Positions 1-9,679 are shown, counted from the stretch's first letter. The stretch: DNA of 64,000 nucleotides from Nitrospirillum pindoramense (GCF_007827955.1 NZ_VITR01000013.1:124001-188000), one strand, 5' to 3'. Notes: generated by a model from the letters alone, not told the origin. Numbers and translations are program-made.

Positions 1-70
1 ACCCGCTGTCGCTCCCCGGAAATCTCCGGCGGATGCGGTCGCATCTTACGGCGGCACGTCATGCCGCCGG
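1..70 (+). repeat. Copy A of dispersed structured 3'-UTR repeat (5' part outside the window)
   Basis: This is the right half of the roughly 130-nt repeat described in the findings. It shows the shared core ending in CTCCGGCGG. Hairpin 2 is GGATGC-GGTC-GCATCT at 31-46 and hairpin 3 is CGGCGGCA/TGCCGCCG at 49-69. Relative to the 58 kb copy, both arms of hairpin 2 carry a compensating C-G to T-A change. The 5' half should lie about 60 bases to the left of the window. Confidence 0.8.
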
Positions 71-88
71 TGCCAGGTACGGCGGTCC

Positions 89-1015
89 TCAGCGGGCCGC
101 CTTTTCCTTTTCCGGCATGGCCTTCTCATCCGCCAGCCGCTTGTCCAGGCGGGCCGTCACCGCCTCGCCGTAGCGATGGCAGGCGGCCTCATCCACCAAG
201 GGCAGGGTGGCGTTGGGGCCCAATCGCTTCCACATCTGCGAGGCGTCGGGGTGGGGCGTCAGCAGGATATCGCAGGGCAGGGCGGCCACGGTGGCGATGG
301 CCTGGCGGAAGCGGGCCAGCACGCCGGGATGCGCCGCGTCGTCGGAATAGCGGTAGACGTCGTCGGTGTAGGCGCTGAGGCTGTCGGCGTAGACCATATG
401 ATGGCAGCGGCCATCCTGGCAGCTGTCCCAGGTCCAGGTGGTGGCACCCGGCGTGTGCCCCGGCGTGGCGTGGGCGGTCAGCCGGATTGGCCCCAGGCTC
501 ACCACCTCGCCATCCGCCAGCCGCTTCACCTGCGGGATGGCGGGGAAGCCGCCGATGCTCAGATATTGCGGATCGCCCCGGTCGCCCTTGCCATGCTCCA
601 GCGCGTCGGCGGCCGCGGACAGCGCCATGACCGTGGCGCCCGAGTCGCGCCGCAACTGGTCGATACCGCCGGCATGGTCCAGATGCTCATGGCTGTTCAG
701 GATGATGCGCACGTCCTTCATGCGGAAGCCCAGGGCGCGGATGTTGGCCTCGATCAGCGGGGCCGCCTTCTCCGTTGCGCCATCGATCAGCACATGGCCC
801 TGGGGAGAGGTGATGAGGATGGAGGACAGGCCGCAGGTGCCGACGTACCAGGAGTCGGCATAGATGTGCAGCGGCGCCGCCGGCATGTTCCAGTCCGCCC
901 CCTCCGGGCAGGCCGCCGCCGGGTGCGGGGGCGTCGTTCGGGCCGGCTCGGCCGCGAACGCGGGGGCAGCGGCGCCGCACAACAGAAGGGCGGCGACGGC
1001 GAGGCGCGGGGTCAT
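89..1015 (-). CDS. Subclass B3 metallo-beta-lactamase, secreted
   Basis: Predicted periplasmic zinc hydrolase of 308 aa, likely to open beta-lactam rings. The ATG at 1015 is preferred over 1066 because it gives a clean signal peptide (MTPRLAVAALLL, then an Ala-rich cleavage region). The full B3 zinc ligand set is visible: HEHLDH (H109, H111, D113, H114), H187 in TPGHTPG and H255 in LTPHPD. The stretch VYADSLSAYTDD also fits B3 rather than B1 or glyoxalase-like relatives. The gene is alone, with no regulator or mobile element beside it, so it is probably a resident chromosomal enzyme. The substrate range cannot be read from sequence, and a lactonase-like role is a less likely alternative. Confidence 0.88.
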   Translation of the reverse strand: MTPRLAVAALLLCGAAAPAFAAEPARTTPPHPAAACPEGADWNMPAAPLHIYADSWYVGTCGLSSILITSPQGHVLIDGATEKAAPLIEANIRALGFRMKDVRIILNSHEHLDHAGGIDQLRRDSGATVMALSAAADALEHGKGDRGDPQYLSIGGFPAIPQVKRLADGEVVSLGPIRLTAHATPGHTPGATTWTWDSCQDGRCHHMVYADSLSAYTDDVYRYSDDAAHPGVLARFRQAIATVAALPCDILLTPHPDASQMWKRLGPNATLPLVDEAACHRYGEAVTARLDKRLADEKAMPEKEKAAR

Positions 1016-1074
1016 TGGGGCGATCCAGAGGCTGGAGAGAGAAACTTTCGCGTGTGTGATCGCCAATTCTGGCT

Positions 1075-1116
1075 AAAAAAGGGCGGCCGGCCCCTCGGGC
1101 CTGGCGCCGGCCGCCC
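1075..1116 (-). terminator. Rho-independent terminator of the DTW gene
   Basis: The 10-bp perfect arms GGGCGGCCGG (1081-1090) and CCGGCCGCCC (1107-1116) are followed, on the minus strand, by a run of six T (1080-1075). It lies just after the stop codon of the DTW gene and before the beta-lactamase gene, so it separates the two minus-strand units. Confidence 0.85.
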
Positions 1117-1126
1117 CCATTTACTG

Positions 1127-1936
1127 CTACCGGGGCCGGCGCTTGCGGCCGCGCCAGTCGGGCTTGCGCGCGCCATCGGTCGAGGGTCGGTTGGCGGCGG
1201 CCTTTGGCGGGCGGTTGCCGCGCACGGCGCGATAGCGGTCCACCAGGGCGATGAAGGGGGCCCGGAGCCGTTCCACCAGGGTGTCGTCGCCCTCCAGCTT
1301 GGCCAAGGCGAAGGCCCCGGCCTCCAGCGTCGACACGCTTTCCCGTCGGGGTTCGCGCCGCAGGTTGCCATAGGCGGAGACGAAATCCGGATGGACGATC
1401 AGGCGGCGCAGCTTCAGCAGCCAGGCGTTACGCCACCACAGGGCCTTGGCCTGCGACCATGACCCGTCCAGCAGGATGAGTCCCTCCAGGTCGGCCAGCG
1501 CGGTCGGGTCCTCCACCGTCTGGCCCTTCTTGTCCACCAGCCGCACGGTTCCGGGCGGCGTGGCCGTGGCATCATCGCCGGAGCCCATGTAGAGCACGGC
1601 CCAGCGGCGCGGGTCGGCCTCCGCTCCCGCCTTGTCCCGGCCGAGCGCCTTGGCCAGGTTGGGCCAGGACAGGCCCACCTTCAGCCGGCCGCGCGCCAGC
1701 CCCAGGGTCAGCAGGCGGGCGCTGCCCAGTTCCACGTCCTGCTCCTGGGGATGCTGCAGCACCAGCACCTCCAGCCGCGTCTGGATGGGCTCGATGCCCT
1801 GGCAGACGCAGAGGTCCAGGGGTTTGGCGCAGCGCGGGCAGACAGCCGCCCCGTCGGCCAGATCCTGGGTGGGGGCCGCCGGGGCTGGGGCCGGGGGCGC
1901 GGGTTGTTCCACGGGCGGCGGGGTGTCTTCGGTCAT
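1127..1936 (-). CDS. tapT: DTW-domain protein, tRNA-uridine aminocarboxypropyltransferase-like
   Basis: The 269-aa protein belongs to the DTW family. TapT, the family member in E. coli, makes acp3U at position 47 of tRNA using S-adenosylmethionine. Visible are a cysteine knuckle (CPRCAKPLDLCVC) after a Pro/Ala-rich leader, the signature LDGSWSQAKALW, and the family motif ending in RRESVSTLEA. The C-terminus is very basic (RGRKRRPR), consistent with RNA binding. I chose the ATG at 1936; a TTG at 1948 adds only four residues. It is a single-gene unit ending in a strong terminator. The tRNA target is inferred from the family. Confidence 0.82.
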   Translation of the reverse strand: MTEDTPPPVEQPAPPAPAPAAPTQDLADGAAVCPRCAKPLDLCVCQGIEPIQTRLEVLVLQHPQEQDVELGSARLLTLGLARGRLKVGLSWPNLAKALGRDKAGAEADPRRWAVLYMGSGDDATATPPGTVRLVDKKGQTVEDPTALADLEGLILLDGSWSQAKALWWRNAWLLKLRRLIVHPDFVSAYGNLRREPRRESVSTLEAGAFALAKLEGDDTLVERLRAPFIALVDRYRAVRGNRPPKAAANRPSTDGARKPDWRGRKRRPR

Positions 1937-2154
1937 ATCAACCAACAATCTCTTTCATGAATCCAACCCACGCCCACGCGTTCCTCCCCGACATCCTGCG
2001 GAAGGGGGCGGTGGGCCGCGGTGCATGGGCCGATTAGTGCCTGCGACGACGGGGCCTGCACGCGGGGCTTGACGGCGGGCCCGGCAGGCGTTGACCTGGA
2101 CCGGACGGGCATCGCCCGTCAAGATGCCAGCACAGCCCCCTCCGGTATACAGCC

Positions 2155-2574
2155 ATGGCCACCGTCACCGTTCTGCCCCGCCGCTTCACCTCCCCGCCCA
2201 CGCTGGAGGAGATCGAACGCCTGGCGACCGACGCCATCGCGTCCATCCCGCCCGAACTGCGGGTTCACATGGGCAATATGATCGTGCGGGTCGAGGAATT
2301 TCCGGACGAGGAGACTGAGCGGGAGATGGCGCTGGAAACGCCGTTCGACATCCTGGGCCTCTATCGCGGCGTGTCCTTGCCCCAGCGGGGCGCCAACGAC
2401 GCCAGCCACGGGCCGGACATGATCTTCCTCTATCGCCGGCCGCTGCTGGACTATTGGTGCGAGACGGGGGAGGATCTGGCGGACCTGGTGCTGAACGTCA
2501 TGGTGCATGAGATCGGCCACCATTTCGGCTTCTCCGACGAGGATATGTACGGCATCGAAGCCAACGATCCCTGA
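2155..2574 (+). CDS. Small zincin-like metallopeptidase family protein
   Basis: The 139-aa protein matches the short bacterial minimal-zincin family (Zincin_1 type). The motif HEIGHHFGFSD near residues 119-129 is an HExxHxxGxxD site, giving two His, a catalytic Glu and a third Asp ligand. There is no signal peptide, so it is cytoplasmic. The family has no firmly established substrate. It is divergent from the DTW gene and is followed 77 bases later by the MAPEG gene. Confidence 0.82.
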   Translation: MATVTVLPRRFTSPPTLEEIERLATDAIASIPPELRVHMGNMIVRVEEFPDEETEREMALETPFDILGLYRGVSLPQRGANDASHGPDMIFLYRRPLLDYWCETGEDLADLVLNVMVHEIGHHFGFSDEDMYGIEANDP

Positions 2575-2650
2575 GGCGAGGGCCGGCCGCTTATAAAAAA
2601 CCGGGGGGCTGGCGGTACCTTGCCGCCGGCCGGAACATGGGGGTGGGGTG

Positions 2651-3046
2651 ATGGCATTCGTGTGGACCGGTCTGGTCACACTGTTCGCGCTGTTCGTTTA
2701 CTTCTGGACCATCGGCCAGGTCAGCCGGGCGCGGGGCAAGCATGGAATCGCGCCGCCCTCGGTGGATGGACCGCCGGACTTCCAGCGGGTCCTGCGCGTG
2801 CAGACCAATACGACGGAGCAGCTGGTGCTGTTCCTGCCGGCCCTGTGGCTGGCCGCCAATGTCTGGGGCGATCACACGGCCGCCTTGATCGGCGTGGTGT
2901 GGCCCATCGGCCGGGTGCTGTACGCCGTTGGCTATTATGCCGAGGCCAAGAAGCGCACCACCGGCTTCAGCCTGTCCATCTTCGCCACGCTGGTCCTGCT
3001 GGTCGGCAGCCTGATCGGCCTGGTGCGCTCCCTGTTGGGCATCTAG
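2651..3046 (+). CDS. MAPEG family membrane protein
   Basis: The 131-aa integral membrane protein has about four hydrophobic segments. RVLRVQTNTTEQ near residues 51-62 is the family signature region (RVQxNxxE-like) of membrane-associated proteins in eicosanoid and glutathione metabolism. Bacterial members are often glutathione-transferase-like, but the substrate is unknown here. The ATG at 2651 follows a G-rich RBS and is preferred over GTG 2648. It is convergent with the DUF3299 gene, one base from its stop. Confidence 0.85.
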   Translation: MAFVWTGLVTLFALFVYFWTIGQVSRARGKHGIAPPSVDGPPDFQRVLRVQTNTTEQLVLFLPALWLAANVWGDHTAALIGVVWPIGRVLYAVGYYAEAKKRTTGFSLSIFATLVLLVGSLIGLVRSLLGI

Positions 3047-3047
3047 C

Positions 3048-3593
3048 TCAGCTGCCGGGCTGCAGCGTGGCGTCCGCCAGGCGGTAATACAGGCCGTTAT
3101 CGTCATCGCCCACCATGTGCAGCGTGCCCGTCAGGGTGATGGGCTCGCTGGTCATGGCGATGGGGGCGCTGGTCCTCACCTCCATCAGGTCGGCGGGGCC
3201 GGGCGGCGGGCAGAAGGGGCAACTGGGCGCCATGGCGCTCAGCAGGAAATGACCCGACTTCTCCTTCTGCTCCAACGGGATGATGAAGCCGGCGATGGTC
3301 AGGGGCTTGCCCTCGAGCGCCTGCACCTCCGGGCCGAAGGCGGCGCGCACGCGCAGCAGGCCGTTGTCCATGCTGTGCACCTCCTTGACGTCGGCCAGCT
3401 TGTCCCAGCCCAGGGTCGCCTTGGGGATATTGGCCTGAACGGCGGCGGCCGTGCCCGGCGCCGGGGTCGCGGGCGCCGCCGCCTTCTTATCGGCCGCCAG
3501 GGCGGGCGTTCCGGCGGCTGTGATCCCGGCGGTGACAGCGGCGACCGCCATCATCAGGACGGCGGCGACCCTGCGCTTGGCCTGAAGCGTCAT
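3048..3593 (-). CDS. DUF3299 periplasmic protein of the ABC cluster
   Basis: The 181-aa exported protein has a signal peptide (MTLQAKRR then a long Ala/Val core) and an Ala/Pro-rich linker, followed by a DUF3299 domain. That domain includes LTIAGFIIPLEQ and APSCPFCPPPGPADL, with two cysteines that could bind metal or form a disulfide. It is the last gene of the minus-strand run ATPase-permease-DUF3299, 145 bases after the permease. Proteins of this family are commonly encoded beside FtsX-type ABC systems. A role in metal or membrane-component handling is inferred from the neighbours only. Confidence 0.82.
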   Translation of the reverse strand: MTLQAKRRVAAVLMMAVAAVTAGITAAGTPALAADKKAAAPATPAPGTAAAVQANIPKATLGWDKLADVKEVHSMDNGLLRVRAAFGPEVQALEGKPLTIAGFIIPLEQKEKSGHFLLSAMAPSCPFCPPPGPADLMEVRTSAPIAMTSEPITLTGTLHMVGDDDNGLYYRLADATLQPGS

Positions 3594-3738
3594 GACGAAA
3601 TCCTTTCCTCGCAACAACTGCCTTGGTCTTCCTGGCCCCTAATCATGGCTGATCGAAGGCCGGTCTTCGCTGTTGGCGGCGCCATCCGGGGCGCGCCCGT
3701 TGCCGGCCTGGGATCCGAGGGGTGAGGACATCGCTGAC

Positions 3739-4980
3739 TCACCCCCGCGACAGCACCGCCGACACGTCCGTGCGGTAGGCCTGGATGGCCGGCACCAGGG
3801 CGGCGAGGACCGACAGGCCGGCCGCCAGGATCAGAAGATAGGGTTCCGTGGCCGGAAACTGGAGTCCCGTGATGCCCATGTCGCGGGCCTGGGGCACCAA
3901 GCGACCCGCCAGTTCCACCGCGCTATGGCCCAGGACCAGGCCCAGGGCCGTGCCGGCGGTGCCCATGGCCAGCGCCTCCGCCAGCAACAGGCCCGAGATG
4001 CGGGTCCGGGTGGCGCCCAGCGCCCGCATGACCGCCAAATCGTAGCGCCGCGCCTGGGTGGCGTTGTAGAGCGCCACGAAGATGCTGAGCGCGGAGGATG
4101 CGACCAGGAGCAACCCGAAGCCCCGCACCGTGTCGGTGCCGATGCCCACCAGCGACAGCAGGCGCGTCATTTCCGCCGCCGGTGAGGCCGCCTGCAGGAC
4201 GCTGCCGGTGTTGATGCGCCGGGGCAGCAGGGCGGCGGCGATGGGGGAACGGTAGCGCAGCAGGACGGAGGTCACCTCGCGCTCGGGCGCCTGCTGGGCC
4301 GGCTCGGCGCCGTCCGCCTGATGCTCGTGCGCGTCATGGTCATCGCCGTCATGGTGGTGATGGTGCGCGTCGTGCACCGCCCAGACGCTGTCGATGGGGG
4401 TCAGCACCAGGCGGTCGACCACGCCGCCGGTGGGGGCCAGGATGCCGACCACGGTGTAGGGCATGCCCTCGTGCACGGCGCCCCCGGCCGACAGGCCGTG
4501 GTTGCCGTTGAACTGGTCGCCCACCTTCAGGCCGGCGGCACGGGCCACCTGCGCGCCCACCGTCACCTCCATGGGCGCTTGCCACAACCGGCCCTCCGCC
4601 ACCTGGGCGTGGCGCAGCGCCACGAAGGACGGGTCGGTGCCGACGATGCGGTACCCCCGGAAGCTGTCGCCCAGGGCCAGCGGTACCGCCTGGGCCACCA
4701 GCGGGTCGGCCGCCAGCGCCTGGGCCTGGGACAGCGGGATGTTCCCGGTGGGGATGTCGATCTGGTACAGCGCGGACAGGATCAGTTGCAGCGGGCTGCC
4801 CTTGGCGCCCACCACCAGATCCACCCCGGCCGCGTCCTTGGCCAGGCGGTCCTGCAGCTGCGTGCCCACCAGGATCAGCACGACGATGGTCCCCACCCCC
4901 AGGGCCAGCAGCGCCACGTTCAGGCAGGTGGTGAGGGCGGAGCGCTTCAGATAGGCCCAGGCCAAGCCAAGGGTGTTCAT
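3739..4980 (-). CDS. FtsX/MacB-type ABC transporter permease with His-rich loop
   Basis: The 413-aa permease has one N-terminal TM segment, a large periplasmic part and three C-terminal TM segments, the last being an FtsX domain. The periplasmic region around residues 203-225 contains a run rich in His and Asp (HDAHHHHHDGDDHDAHEH), typical of zinc or nickel chelation. The ATG overlaps the ATPase stop by 4 bases (4977-4980), so the two are translationally coupled. LolCDE/MacB-like systems move lipoproteins or other substrates out of the inner membrane. The His loop suggests this one handles or senses a divalent metal, which is inference. Confidence 0.85.
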   Translation of the reverse strand: MNTLGLAWAYLKRSALTTCLNVALLALGVGTIVVLILVGTQLQDRLAKDAAGVDLVVGAKGSPLQLILSALYQIDIPTGNIPLSQAQALAADPLVAQAVPLALGDSFRGYRIVGTDPSFVALRHAQVAEGRLWQAPMEVTVGAQVARAAGLKVGDQFNGNHGLSAGGAVHEGMPYTVVGILAPTGGVVDRLVLTPIDSVWAVHDAHHHHHDGDDHDAHEHQADGAEPAQQAPEREVTSVLLRYRSPIAAALLPRRINTGSVLQAASPAAEMTRLLSLVGIGTDTVRGFGLLLVASSALSIFVALYNATQARRYDLAVMRALGATRTRISGLLLAEALAMGTAGTALGLVLGHSAVELAGRLVPQARDMGITGLQFPATEPYLLILAAGLSVLAALVPAIQAYRTDVSAVLSRG

Positions 4981-5660
4981 GCGGCGTGACCTTCCTTGGG
5001 GGCCCGCCCGACCGGGGCGCTCAGTTTCGGCAGCTCCAGCCGGTCGGTGATGCGGGCGCGGGTGCGTTCGTCATGGGTGGCGACCAGCAGGGTGGCGCCG
5101 CACACCGTCGCCTGTTCCAGCAGCAGGTCCAGCACCAGGCCGCAATTCTCGTCATCCAGGGCGGAGGTCGGCTCGTCCGCCAGGATCAGCTTCGGTGCGG
5201 TGACCACGGCGCGGGCGATGGCCACGCGCTGCTTTTCCCCCTGGCTCAGATGCTCCGGCTTGGCCGACAGGCGGGCGCCCAGCCCCACCCGGTCCAGCGC
5301 CTGCGCCACGGCGCGGGCATCGCGCGGCAACCCGGCCAGCCAGCGCGCCAGATGCAGATTCTGCCCCACGTCCAGGGCGGGCACCAGGTGCAGGGTCTGG
5401 AAAACGATGCCGATCAGGCGGCCGCGCAGGCGGTCTCGCCCGGCGGCGTTCAGGTCCCACATCGCCTGGCCGTCCAGCAGGATGCGGCCCTGGTCCGGCC
5501 GCTTCAGCCCCGCCAGCGCGTGGATCAGGGTGGTCTTGCCGCTGCCGCTGGGGCCCAGCAGCAGGCAATGCCGGCCGGCCTCGACCGACCAATGGGGAAT
5601 GTCCAACACCGGCCGGCCCGCGATGGCGTGGCGCAGGCCGTCAACCTCAATCAGGGGCAT
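4977..5660 (-). CDS. ABC transporter ATP-binding protein (LolD/MacB type)
   Basis: The 227-aa ATPase shows Walker A GPSGSGKT (36-43), signature LSQGEKQ (138-144), Walker B LILADEP (158-164) and an H-loop His at about 196. The start at 5660 gives the usual LolD-type N-terminus MPLIEVDGL; the frame stays open upstream but that extension is not protein-like. It is the first gene of the ATPase-permease-DUF3299 unit and divergent from the phosphatase gene. Confidence 0.88.
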   Translation of the reverse strand: MPLIEVDGLRHAIAGRPVLDIPHWSVEAGRHCLLLGPSGSGKTTLIHALAGLKRPDQGRILLDGQAMWDLNAAGRDRLRGRLIGIVFQTLHLVPALDVGQNLHLARWLAGLPRDARAVAQALDRVGLGARLSAKPEHLSQGEKQRVAIARAVVTAPKLILADEPTSALDDENCGLVLDLLLEQATVCGATLLVATHDERTRARITDRLELPKLSAPVGRAPKEGHAA

Positions 5661-5848
5661 GGGGAAACCTGTCCTGCCGCGTTGCCGACGCCCCGGGGCT
5701 GCCGTCCCGCAGGGTTGGCGCATCTTGGGCGGCGGCGGGGTGCCCCGCAAGCGGGAAGGGACGGCCGCGACGTCGCGCCCCCCTCCTTCCGATACAGCGC
5801 TTGGTCTGCGTTTGATTCCCGGGCCCGACGTTGCTACAGTCCCGCCAG

Positions 5849-6382
5849 ATGTCCTTGTACTCCCGGAATAAGGGTAAGGCATTGGAAAGAAATCAAAAAT
5901 TATCGATCCTGTTCGTCTGCACGGGCAATATCTGCCGCTCCCCCACCGCGGAGGGGGTGGTGCGTCGCCGCCTGGCGTTGGATGGCCTGGGCGACCAGGT
6001 GGCGGTGGCCAGCGCCGGCACCCACGGCTATCACGTGGGGGAGGCGCCCGACATCCGGGCGGTGGAGGCGGCGCGCCATCGCGGCGTGGACCTGTCCGCC
6101 CTGCGCGCCCGCCGGGTGGATGCCGATGATTTCCAGCGCTACGACATGGTGCTGGCCATGGACCGCGAGCATCTGGACTTCCTGCGCCGACTGGCGCCGC
6201 CCCAGCATCGGGACCGGGTGCAGCTGTTCCTGGACTACGCCCCCGACCATAAGGGCCATGACGTGCCCGACCCCTATTATGGCTCGGAAGACCAGTTCGA
6301 CACGGTGCTGGACCTGATCGAGGCGGCGGCCGACGGCCTCCTGGACGAGGTTCACCGCCGGCTGGGGCGCAAAGCGGGCTAG
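5849..6382 (+). CDS. Low-molecular-weight protein tyrosine phosphatase
   Basis: The 177-aa protein has the P-loop CTGNICRS (C24, R30, S31) near its N-terminus and the general-acid DP in DVPDPYYG near residue 141. These are the complete catalytic set of LMW phosphotyrosine phosphatases. No Wzc-like kinase gene is adjacent, so its partner is unknown. The start is uncertain: ATG 5849 gives a 19-residue leader before the core begins at about LSILFVCTG. A TTG at 5831 is also possible. The leader region is notably AT-rich for this genome. Confidence 0.87.
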   Translation: MSLYSRNKGKALERNQKLSILFVCTGNICRSPTAEGVVRRRLALDGLGDQVAVASAGTHGYHVGEAPDIRAVEAARHRGVDLSALRARRVDADDFQRYDMVLAMDREHLDFLRRLAPPQHRDRVQLFLDYAPDHKGHDVPDPYYGSEDQFDTVLDLIEAAADGLLDEVHRRLGRKAG

Positions 6383-6460
6383 GGAAACGGACTCGGCTTG
6401 GCGGGCCGGGGGCGCTATACCTAAGGGCCCCATCGTTCCCGCCCTACCGGATTTAGTGCC

Positions 6461-9160
6461 GTGCCCGACACCAACGATACCGCATCCCCGGCGTTCCCCG
6501 CCCAGGGCGTCACGCCCATGATGGCGCAGTACCTGGAGATCAAGGCCCAGCATCCGGGCGCCCTGCTGTTCTACCGCATGGGTGATTTCTACGAGATGTT
6601 CTTCGACGACGCGGTGGCCGCCGCCCGTGCGCTGGACATCACGCTGACCAAGCGCGGCCTGCATCTGGGGGAGGAGATCCCCATGTGCGGCGTGCCGGTG
6701 CACTCGCACGAGAACTATCTGTCACGCCTCATCCGCCTGGGCTTCCGCGTCGCCATCTGCGAGCAGACCGAGGACCCGGCGGAGGCGCGCAAGCGCGGTG
6801 GCAAGGCGGTGGTGCGGCGCGAGGTGGTGCGCGTCGTCACCCCCGGCACCATCACCGAGGATGGCCTGCTGGACGCCCGGTCCAACAACTACCTGGCCGC
6901 CTTGGCCGAGGTGGGTGGCGCGCTGGGCCTGGCCTGGTTGGACCTGTCCACCGGTGAGCTGACCCTGCAGCCGGTGGAGCGCGCGGCCCTGCCGGCGGCG
7001 TTGGCCCGGCTGGCCCCCGGTGAGCTGCTGGTGTCCGAACGCCTGACCCAGCAGCCGGAGCTGTTCGAGCTGTGGGCCGAATGGCGCGACCAGCTGACGG
7101 TGCAGCCCAATGCCCGGTTCGACAGCGAGAACGGCCGCCAGCGCCTGCTGGACCTTTACGGGGTGGGCACGCTGGACGCCTTCGGCAGCTTCAGCCGGGC
7201 GGAGGTGGCGGCCGCCGGCTCCCTGGTCGATTATGTGGAACTGACGCAGAAGGGCCGGGTGCCCCGCCTGGACCGGCCGCGCCGCCTGGCGCTGGGCGCA
7301 GTGATGGAGATCGACCCGGCCTCCCGCCGCAACCTGGAACTCAGCCGCACGCTGACGGGTGAGAAGCGCGGCAGCCTGTTGGGGGCCATCGACCGCACCG
7401 TCACCGGCGCCGGCGCCCGCCTGCTGGCGGCCCACCTGGCCTCCCCCCTCACCGATCCGGCCGCCATTGGCCGCCGTTTGGACACGGTGGCCTATTTCGT
7501 GGAGCAGGGCGGCTTACGGGCCGACATCCGCGCCCACCTGGGCCGGGCGCCGGACATCGAGCGCGCGCTGTCCCGCCTCAGCCTGGGCCGGGGCAGCCCG
7601 CGCGACCTCGCGGGCGTGCGTGACGGCCTGGGCCGCGCCCGCGACATCTGCGACACCTTCCCGGCCGAGGCGCTGCGCGGCGCCCTGGAACCGCCGCTCC
7701 CCCCCGGGCTGCTGGACGCCCTGCACGGCGTGAAGGTGCCGGCCGAGCTGGTGGCCAAGCTGGCGACGGCCCTGGGTCCGGACCTGCCGCTGAACGCCCG
7801 CGACGGCGGCTTCATCGCCCAGGGCTATTCGGCCCCCCTGGACGAGTTGAAGGAGTTGCGCGACGACTCGCGTCGTCTGATCGCCAACCTCCAGGCCCGC
7901 TATGCCGGGGATACGGGCATCAACACCCTGAAGATCCGGCACAACAACGTGCTGGGCTATTATATCGAGGTCACCGCCCAGCACGGCGACAAGCTGATGG
8001 CGGCGGAGCAGCGCGGCACCTACATCCACCGCCAGACCCTGGCCAACGCCATGCGCTTCACCACGGTGGAGCTGTCGGACCTGGAACGCCGCGTGGCGGA
8101 GGCGGGTGACAAGGCGCTTGCCCTGGAATTGGCCCTGTTCGAGGAGCTGACCCAGGCGGTGCTGGCCAAGGCAGACGACATCGCCTCGACCGCGCAGGCG
8201 CTGGCGTCGCTGGACGTGGCGACCTCGCTGGCCGACATCGCGGTGGAATGCCGCTGGTGCCGCCCTGTGGTGGACGACAGCCGGGAGTTCCGCATCGTGC
8301 GCGGCCGGCATCCGGTGGTGGAGGCGGCGCTGGTGGCCGCCGCCAGCGGGCCCTTCGTGGCCAACGACTGCGACCTGTCGGACGCCAACCGCCTCTGGCT
8401 TCTGACCGGCCCCAACATGGCCGGTAAGTCGACCTTCCTGCGCCAGAACGCCCTGGTGGCGGTGCTGGCGCAGATGGGCAGCTTCGTGCCCGCCGACGCC
8501 GCCCACATCGGCGCCGTCGACCGGCTGTTCAGCCGCGTGGGCGCCGCCGACGACCTGGCGCGCGGGCGTTCCACCTTCATGGTGGAAATGGTGGAGACGG
8601 CGGCCATCCTGAACCAGGCCACGGGCCGCAGCCTGGTCATCCTGGATGAGATCGGGCGCGGCACCGCCACCTTCGACGGCCTGTCCATCGCCTGGGCGGC
8701 GGTGGAGCACCTGCACGAGGTCACGCGCTGCCGCGCCCTGTTCGCCACGCATTACCATGAGCTGACGACCCTGTCGTCCAAGCTGCCGTCGCTGGCCTGC
8801 CACACCATGCGCATCAAGGAATGGCAGGGCGACGTGGTGTTCCTGCACGAGGTGGCCGCCGGCGCCGCCGACCGCAGCTACGGCATTCACGTCGCCCGTC
8901 TGGCCGGGCTGCCGGCCACGGTCATCAACCGGGCGGAAGAGGTGCTGGCCATCCTGGAAGCGGGCGACCAGGGCAGCGCCGTGACGCGGCTGGCCGACGA
9001 CCTGCCCCTGTTCAGCGCGCCCGTGCGCCGGGCGCCAGAGCCCGCCGCCGCCCCGCCGCCGGAGTCGCCGGCGCTGGCGGCGCTCAAGGTCCTCAGCCCG
9101 GACGAGCTGACGCCGCGCCAGGCGCTGGAGGAACTGTACCGCTTGAAAGGGCTGGCGTAG
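6461..9160 (+). CDS. mutS: DNA mismatch repair protein MutS
   Basis: The 899-aa protein is full length. It carries the mismatch-reading GDFYEMF motif (F43, E45), the connector, lever and clamp regions, Walker [11 protein letters not shown] near residue 649 and Walker [11 protein letters not shown] near 726. ATHYHELT then follows, with a C-terminal tail ending in a dimerisation helix-turn-helix. It recognises mispaired bases and recruits MutL. The GTG at 6461 is the natural start, just before the conserved [12 protein letters not shown]. It is a single-gene unit, convergent with fxsA. Confidence 0.97.
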   Translation: MPDTNDTASPAFPAQGVTPMMAQYLEIKAQHPGALLFYRMGDFYEMFFDDAVAAARALDITLTKRGLHLGEEIPMCGVPVHSHENYLSRLIRLGFRVAICEQTEDPAEARKRGGKAVVRREVVRVVTPGTITEDGLLDARSNNYLAALAEVGGALGLAWLDLSTGELTLQPVERAALPAALARLAPGELLVSERLTQQPELFELWAEWRDQLTVQPNARFDSENGRQRLLDLYGVGTLDAFGSFSRAEVAAAGSLVDYVELTQKGRVPRLDRPRRLALGAVMEIDPASRRNLELSRTLTGEKRGSLLGAIDRTVTGAGARLLAAHLASPLTDPAAIGRRLDTVAYFVEQGGLRADIRAHLGRAPDIERALSRLSLGRGSPRDLAGVRDGLGRARDICDTFPAEALRGALEPPLPPGLLDALHGVKVPAELVAKLATALGPDLPLNARDGGFIAQGYSAPLDELKELRDDSRRLIANLQARYAGDTGINTLKIRHNNVLGYYIEVTAQHGDKLMAAEQRGTYIHRQTLANAMRFTTVELSDLERRVAEAGDKALALELALFEELTQAVLAKADDIASTAQALASLDVATSLADIAVECRWCRPVVDDSREFRIVRGRHPVVEAALVAAASGPFVANDCDLSDANRLWLLTGPNMAGKSTFLRQNALVAVLAQMGSFVPADAAHIGAVDRLFSRVGAADDLARGRSTFMVEMVETAAILNQATGRSLVILDEIGRGTATFDGLSIAWAAVEHLHEVTRCRALFATHYHELTTLSSKLPSLACHTMRIKEWQGDVVFLHEVAAGAADRSYGIHVARLAGLPATVINRAEEVLAILEAGDQGSAVTRLADDLPLFSAPVRRAPEPAAAPPPESPALAALKVLSPDELTPRQALEELYRLKGLA

Positions 9161-9190
9161 CCCGCGCCCGCCCCCCCGCCAGGGTGGCCG

Positions 9191-9679
9191 TCACTCTTTC
9201 GGCAGTGGGGGGGGCGGCAGATGGGGCGCGTCTTCCGGCTTGGTCACGTCCACGAAGTCGCCGTCGATGACGGTGGTCGGCCGCGCCGGAGTGCCGGGTC
9301 CGGGGCCGGTGGACGTGGTGCGGACGGTGAAGGTGGCGCCCGACAGGCGCTGCGCCTGACCCAGCAGGGCACGGCGCACGGGCGGGATCAGCAGGGCGGC
9401 GCCCGCCAGGTCGCTGATGAAGCCCGGCACGGCGAATAGCACGCCGGCGGTGGCCAGGCATAGGCCATCCCACGCCTCCACCACCGGGGCCTGGCCCGGT
9501 CCCAGGCCGGCGGCCTTGCGCAGGGCGTCCAGCCCCTGGCGCTGCACCAGCCACAACCCGACGATGGTGGACAGCACCACCAGGGCCACGGTGCCCAGCA
9601 CGCCCACCTTCTCCCCCACCCAGGCGAAGGCGGCGATTTCCGCCAGCAGATAAGCGATGAGCAGAAGGGGAAGGCGCAT
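9191..9679 (-). CDS. fxsA: FxsA family membrane protein
   Basis: The 162-aa protein has hydrophobic segments at about residues 5-22, 25-45 and 70-95, with the FxsA core (AFAWVGEKVG, then GLWLVQRQGLDALR) and a Pro-rich cytoplasmic tail. E. coli FxsA affects phage F exclusion; the normal function is unknown. It is divergent from the Tim44-like gene, an arrangement seen widely in alphaproteobacteria. Confidence 0.88.
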   Translation of the reverse strand: MRLPLLLIAYLLAEIAAFAWVGEKVGVLGTVALVVLSTIVGLWLVQRQGLDALRKAAGLGPGQAPVVEAWDGLCLATAGVLFAVPGFISDLAGAALLIPPVRRALLGQAQRLSGATFTVRTTSTGPGPGTPARPTTVIDGDFVDVTKPEDAPHLPPPPLPKE

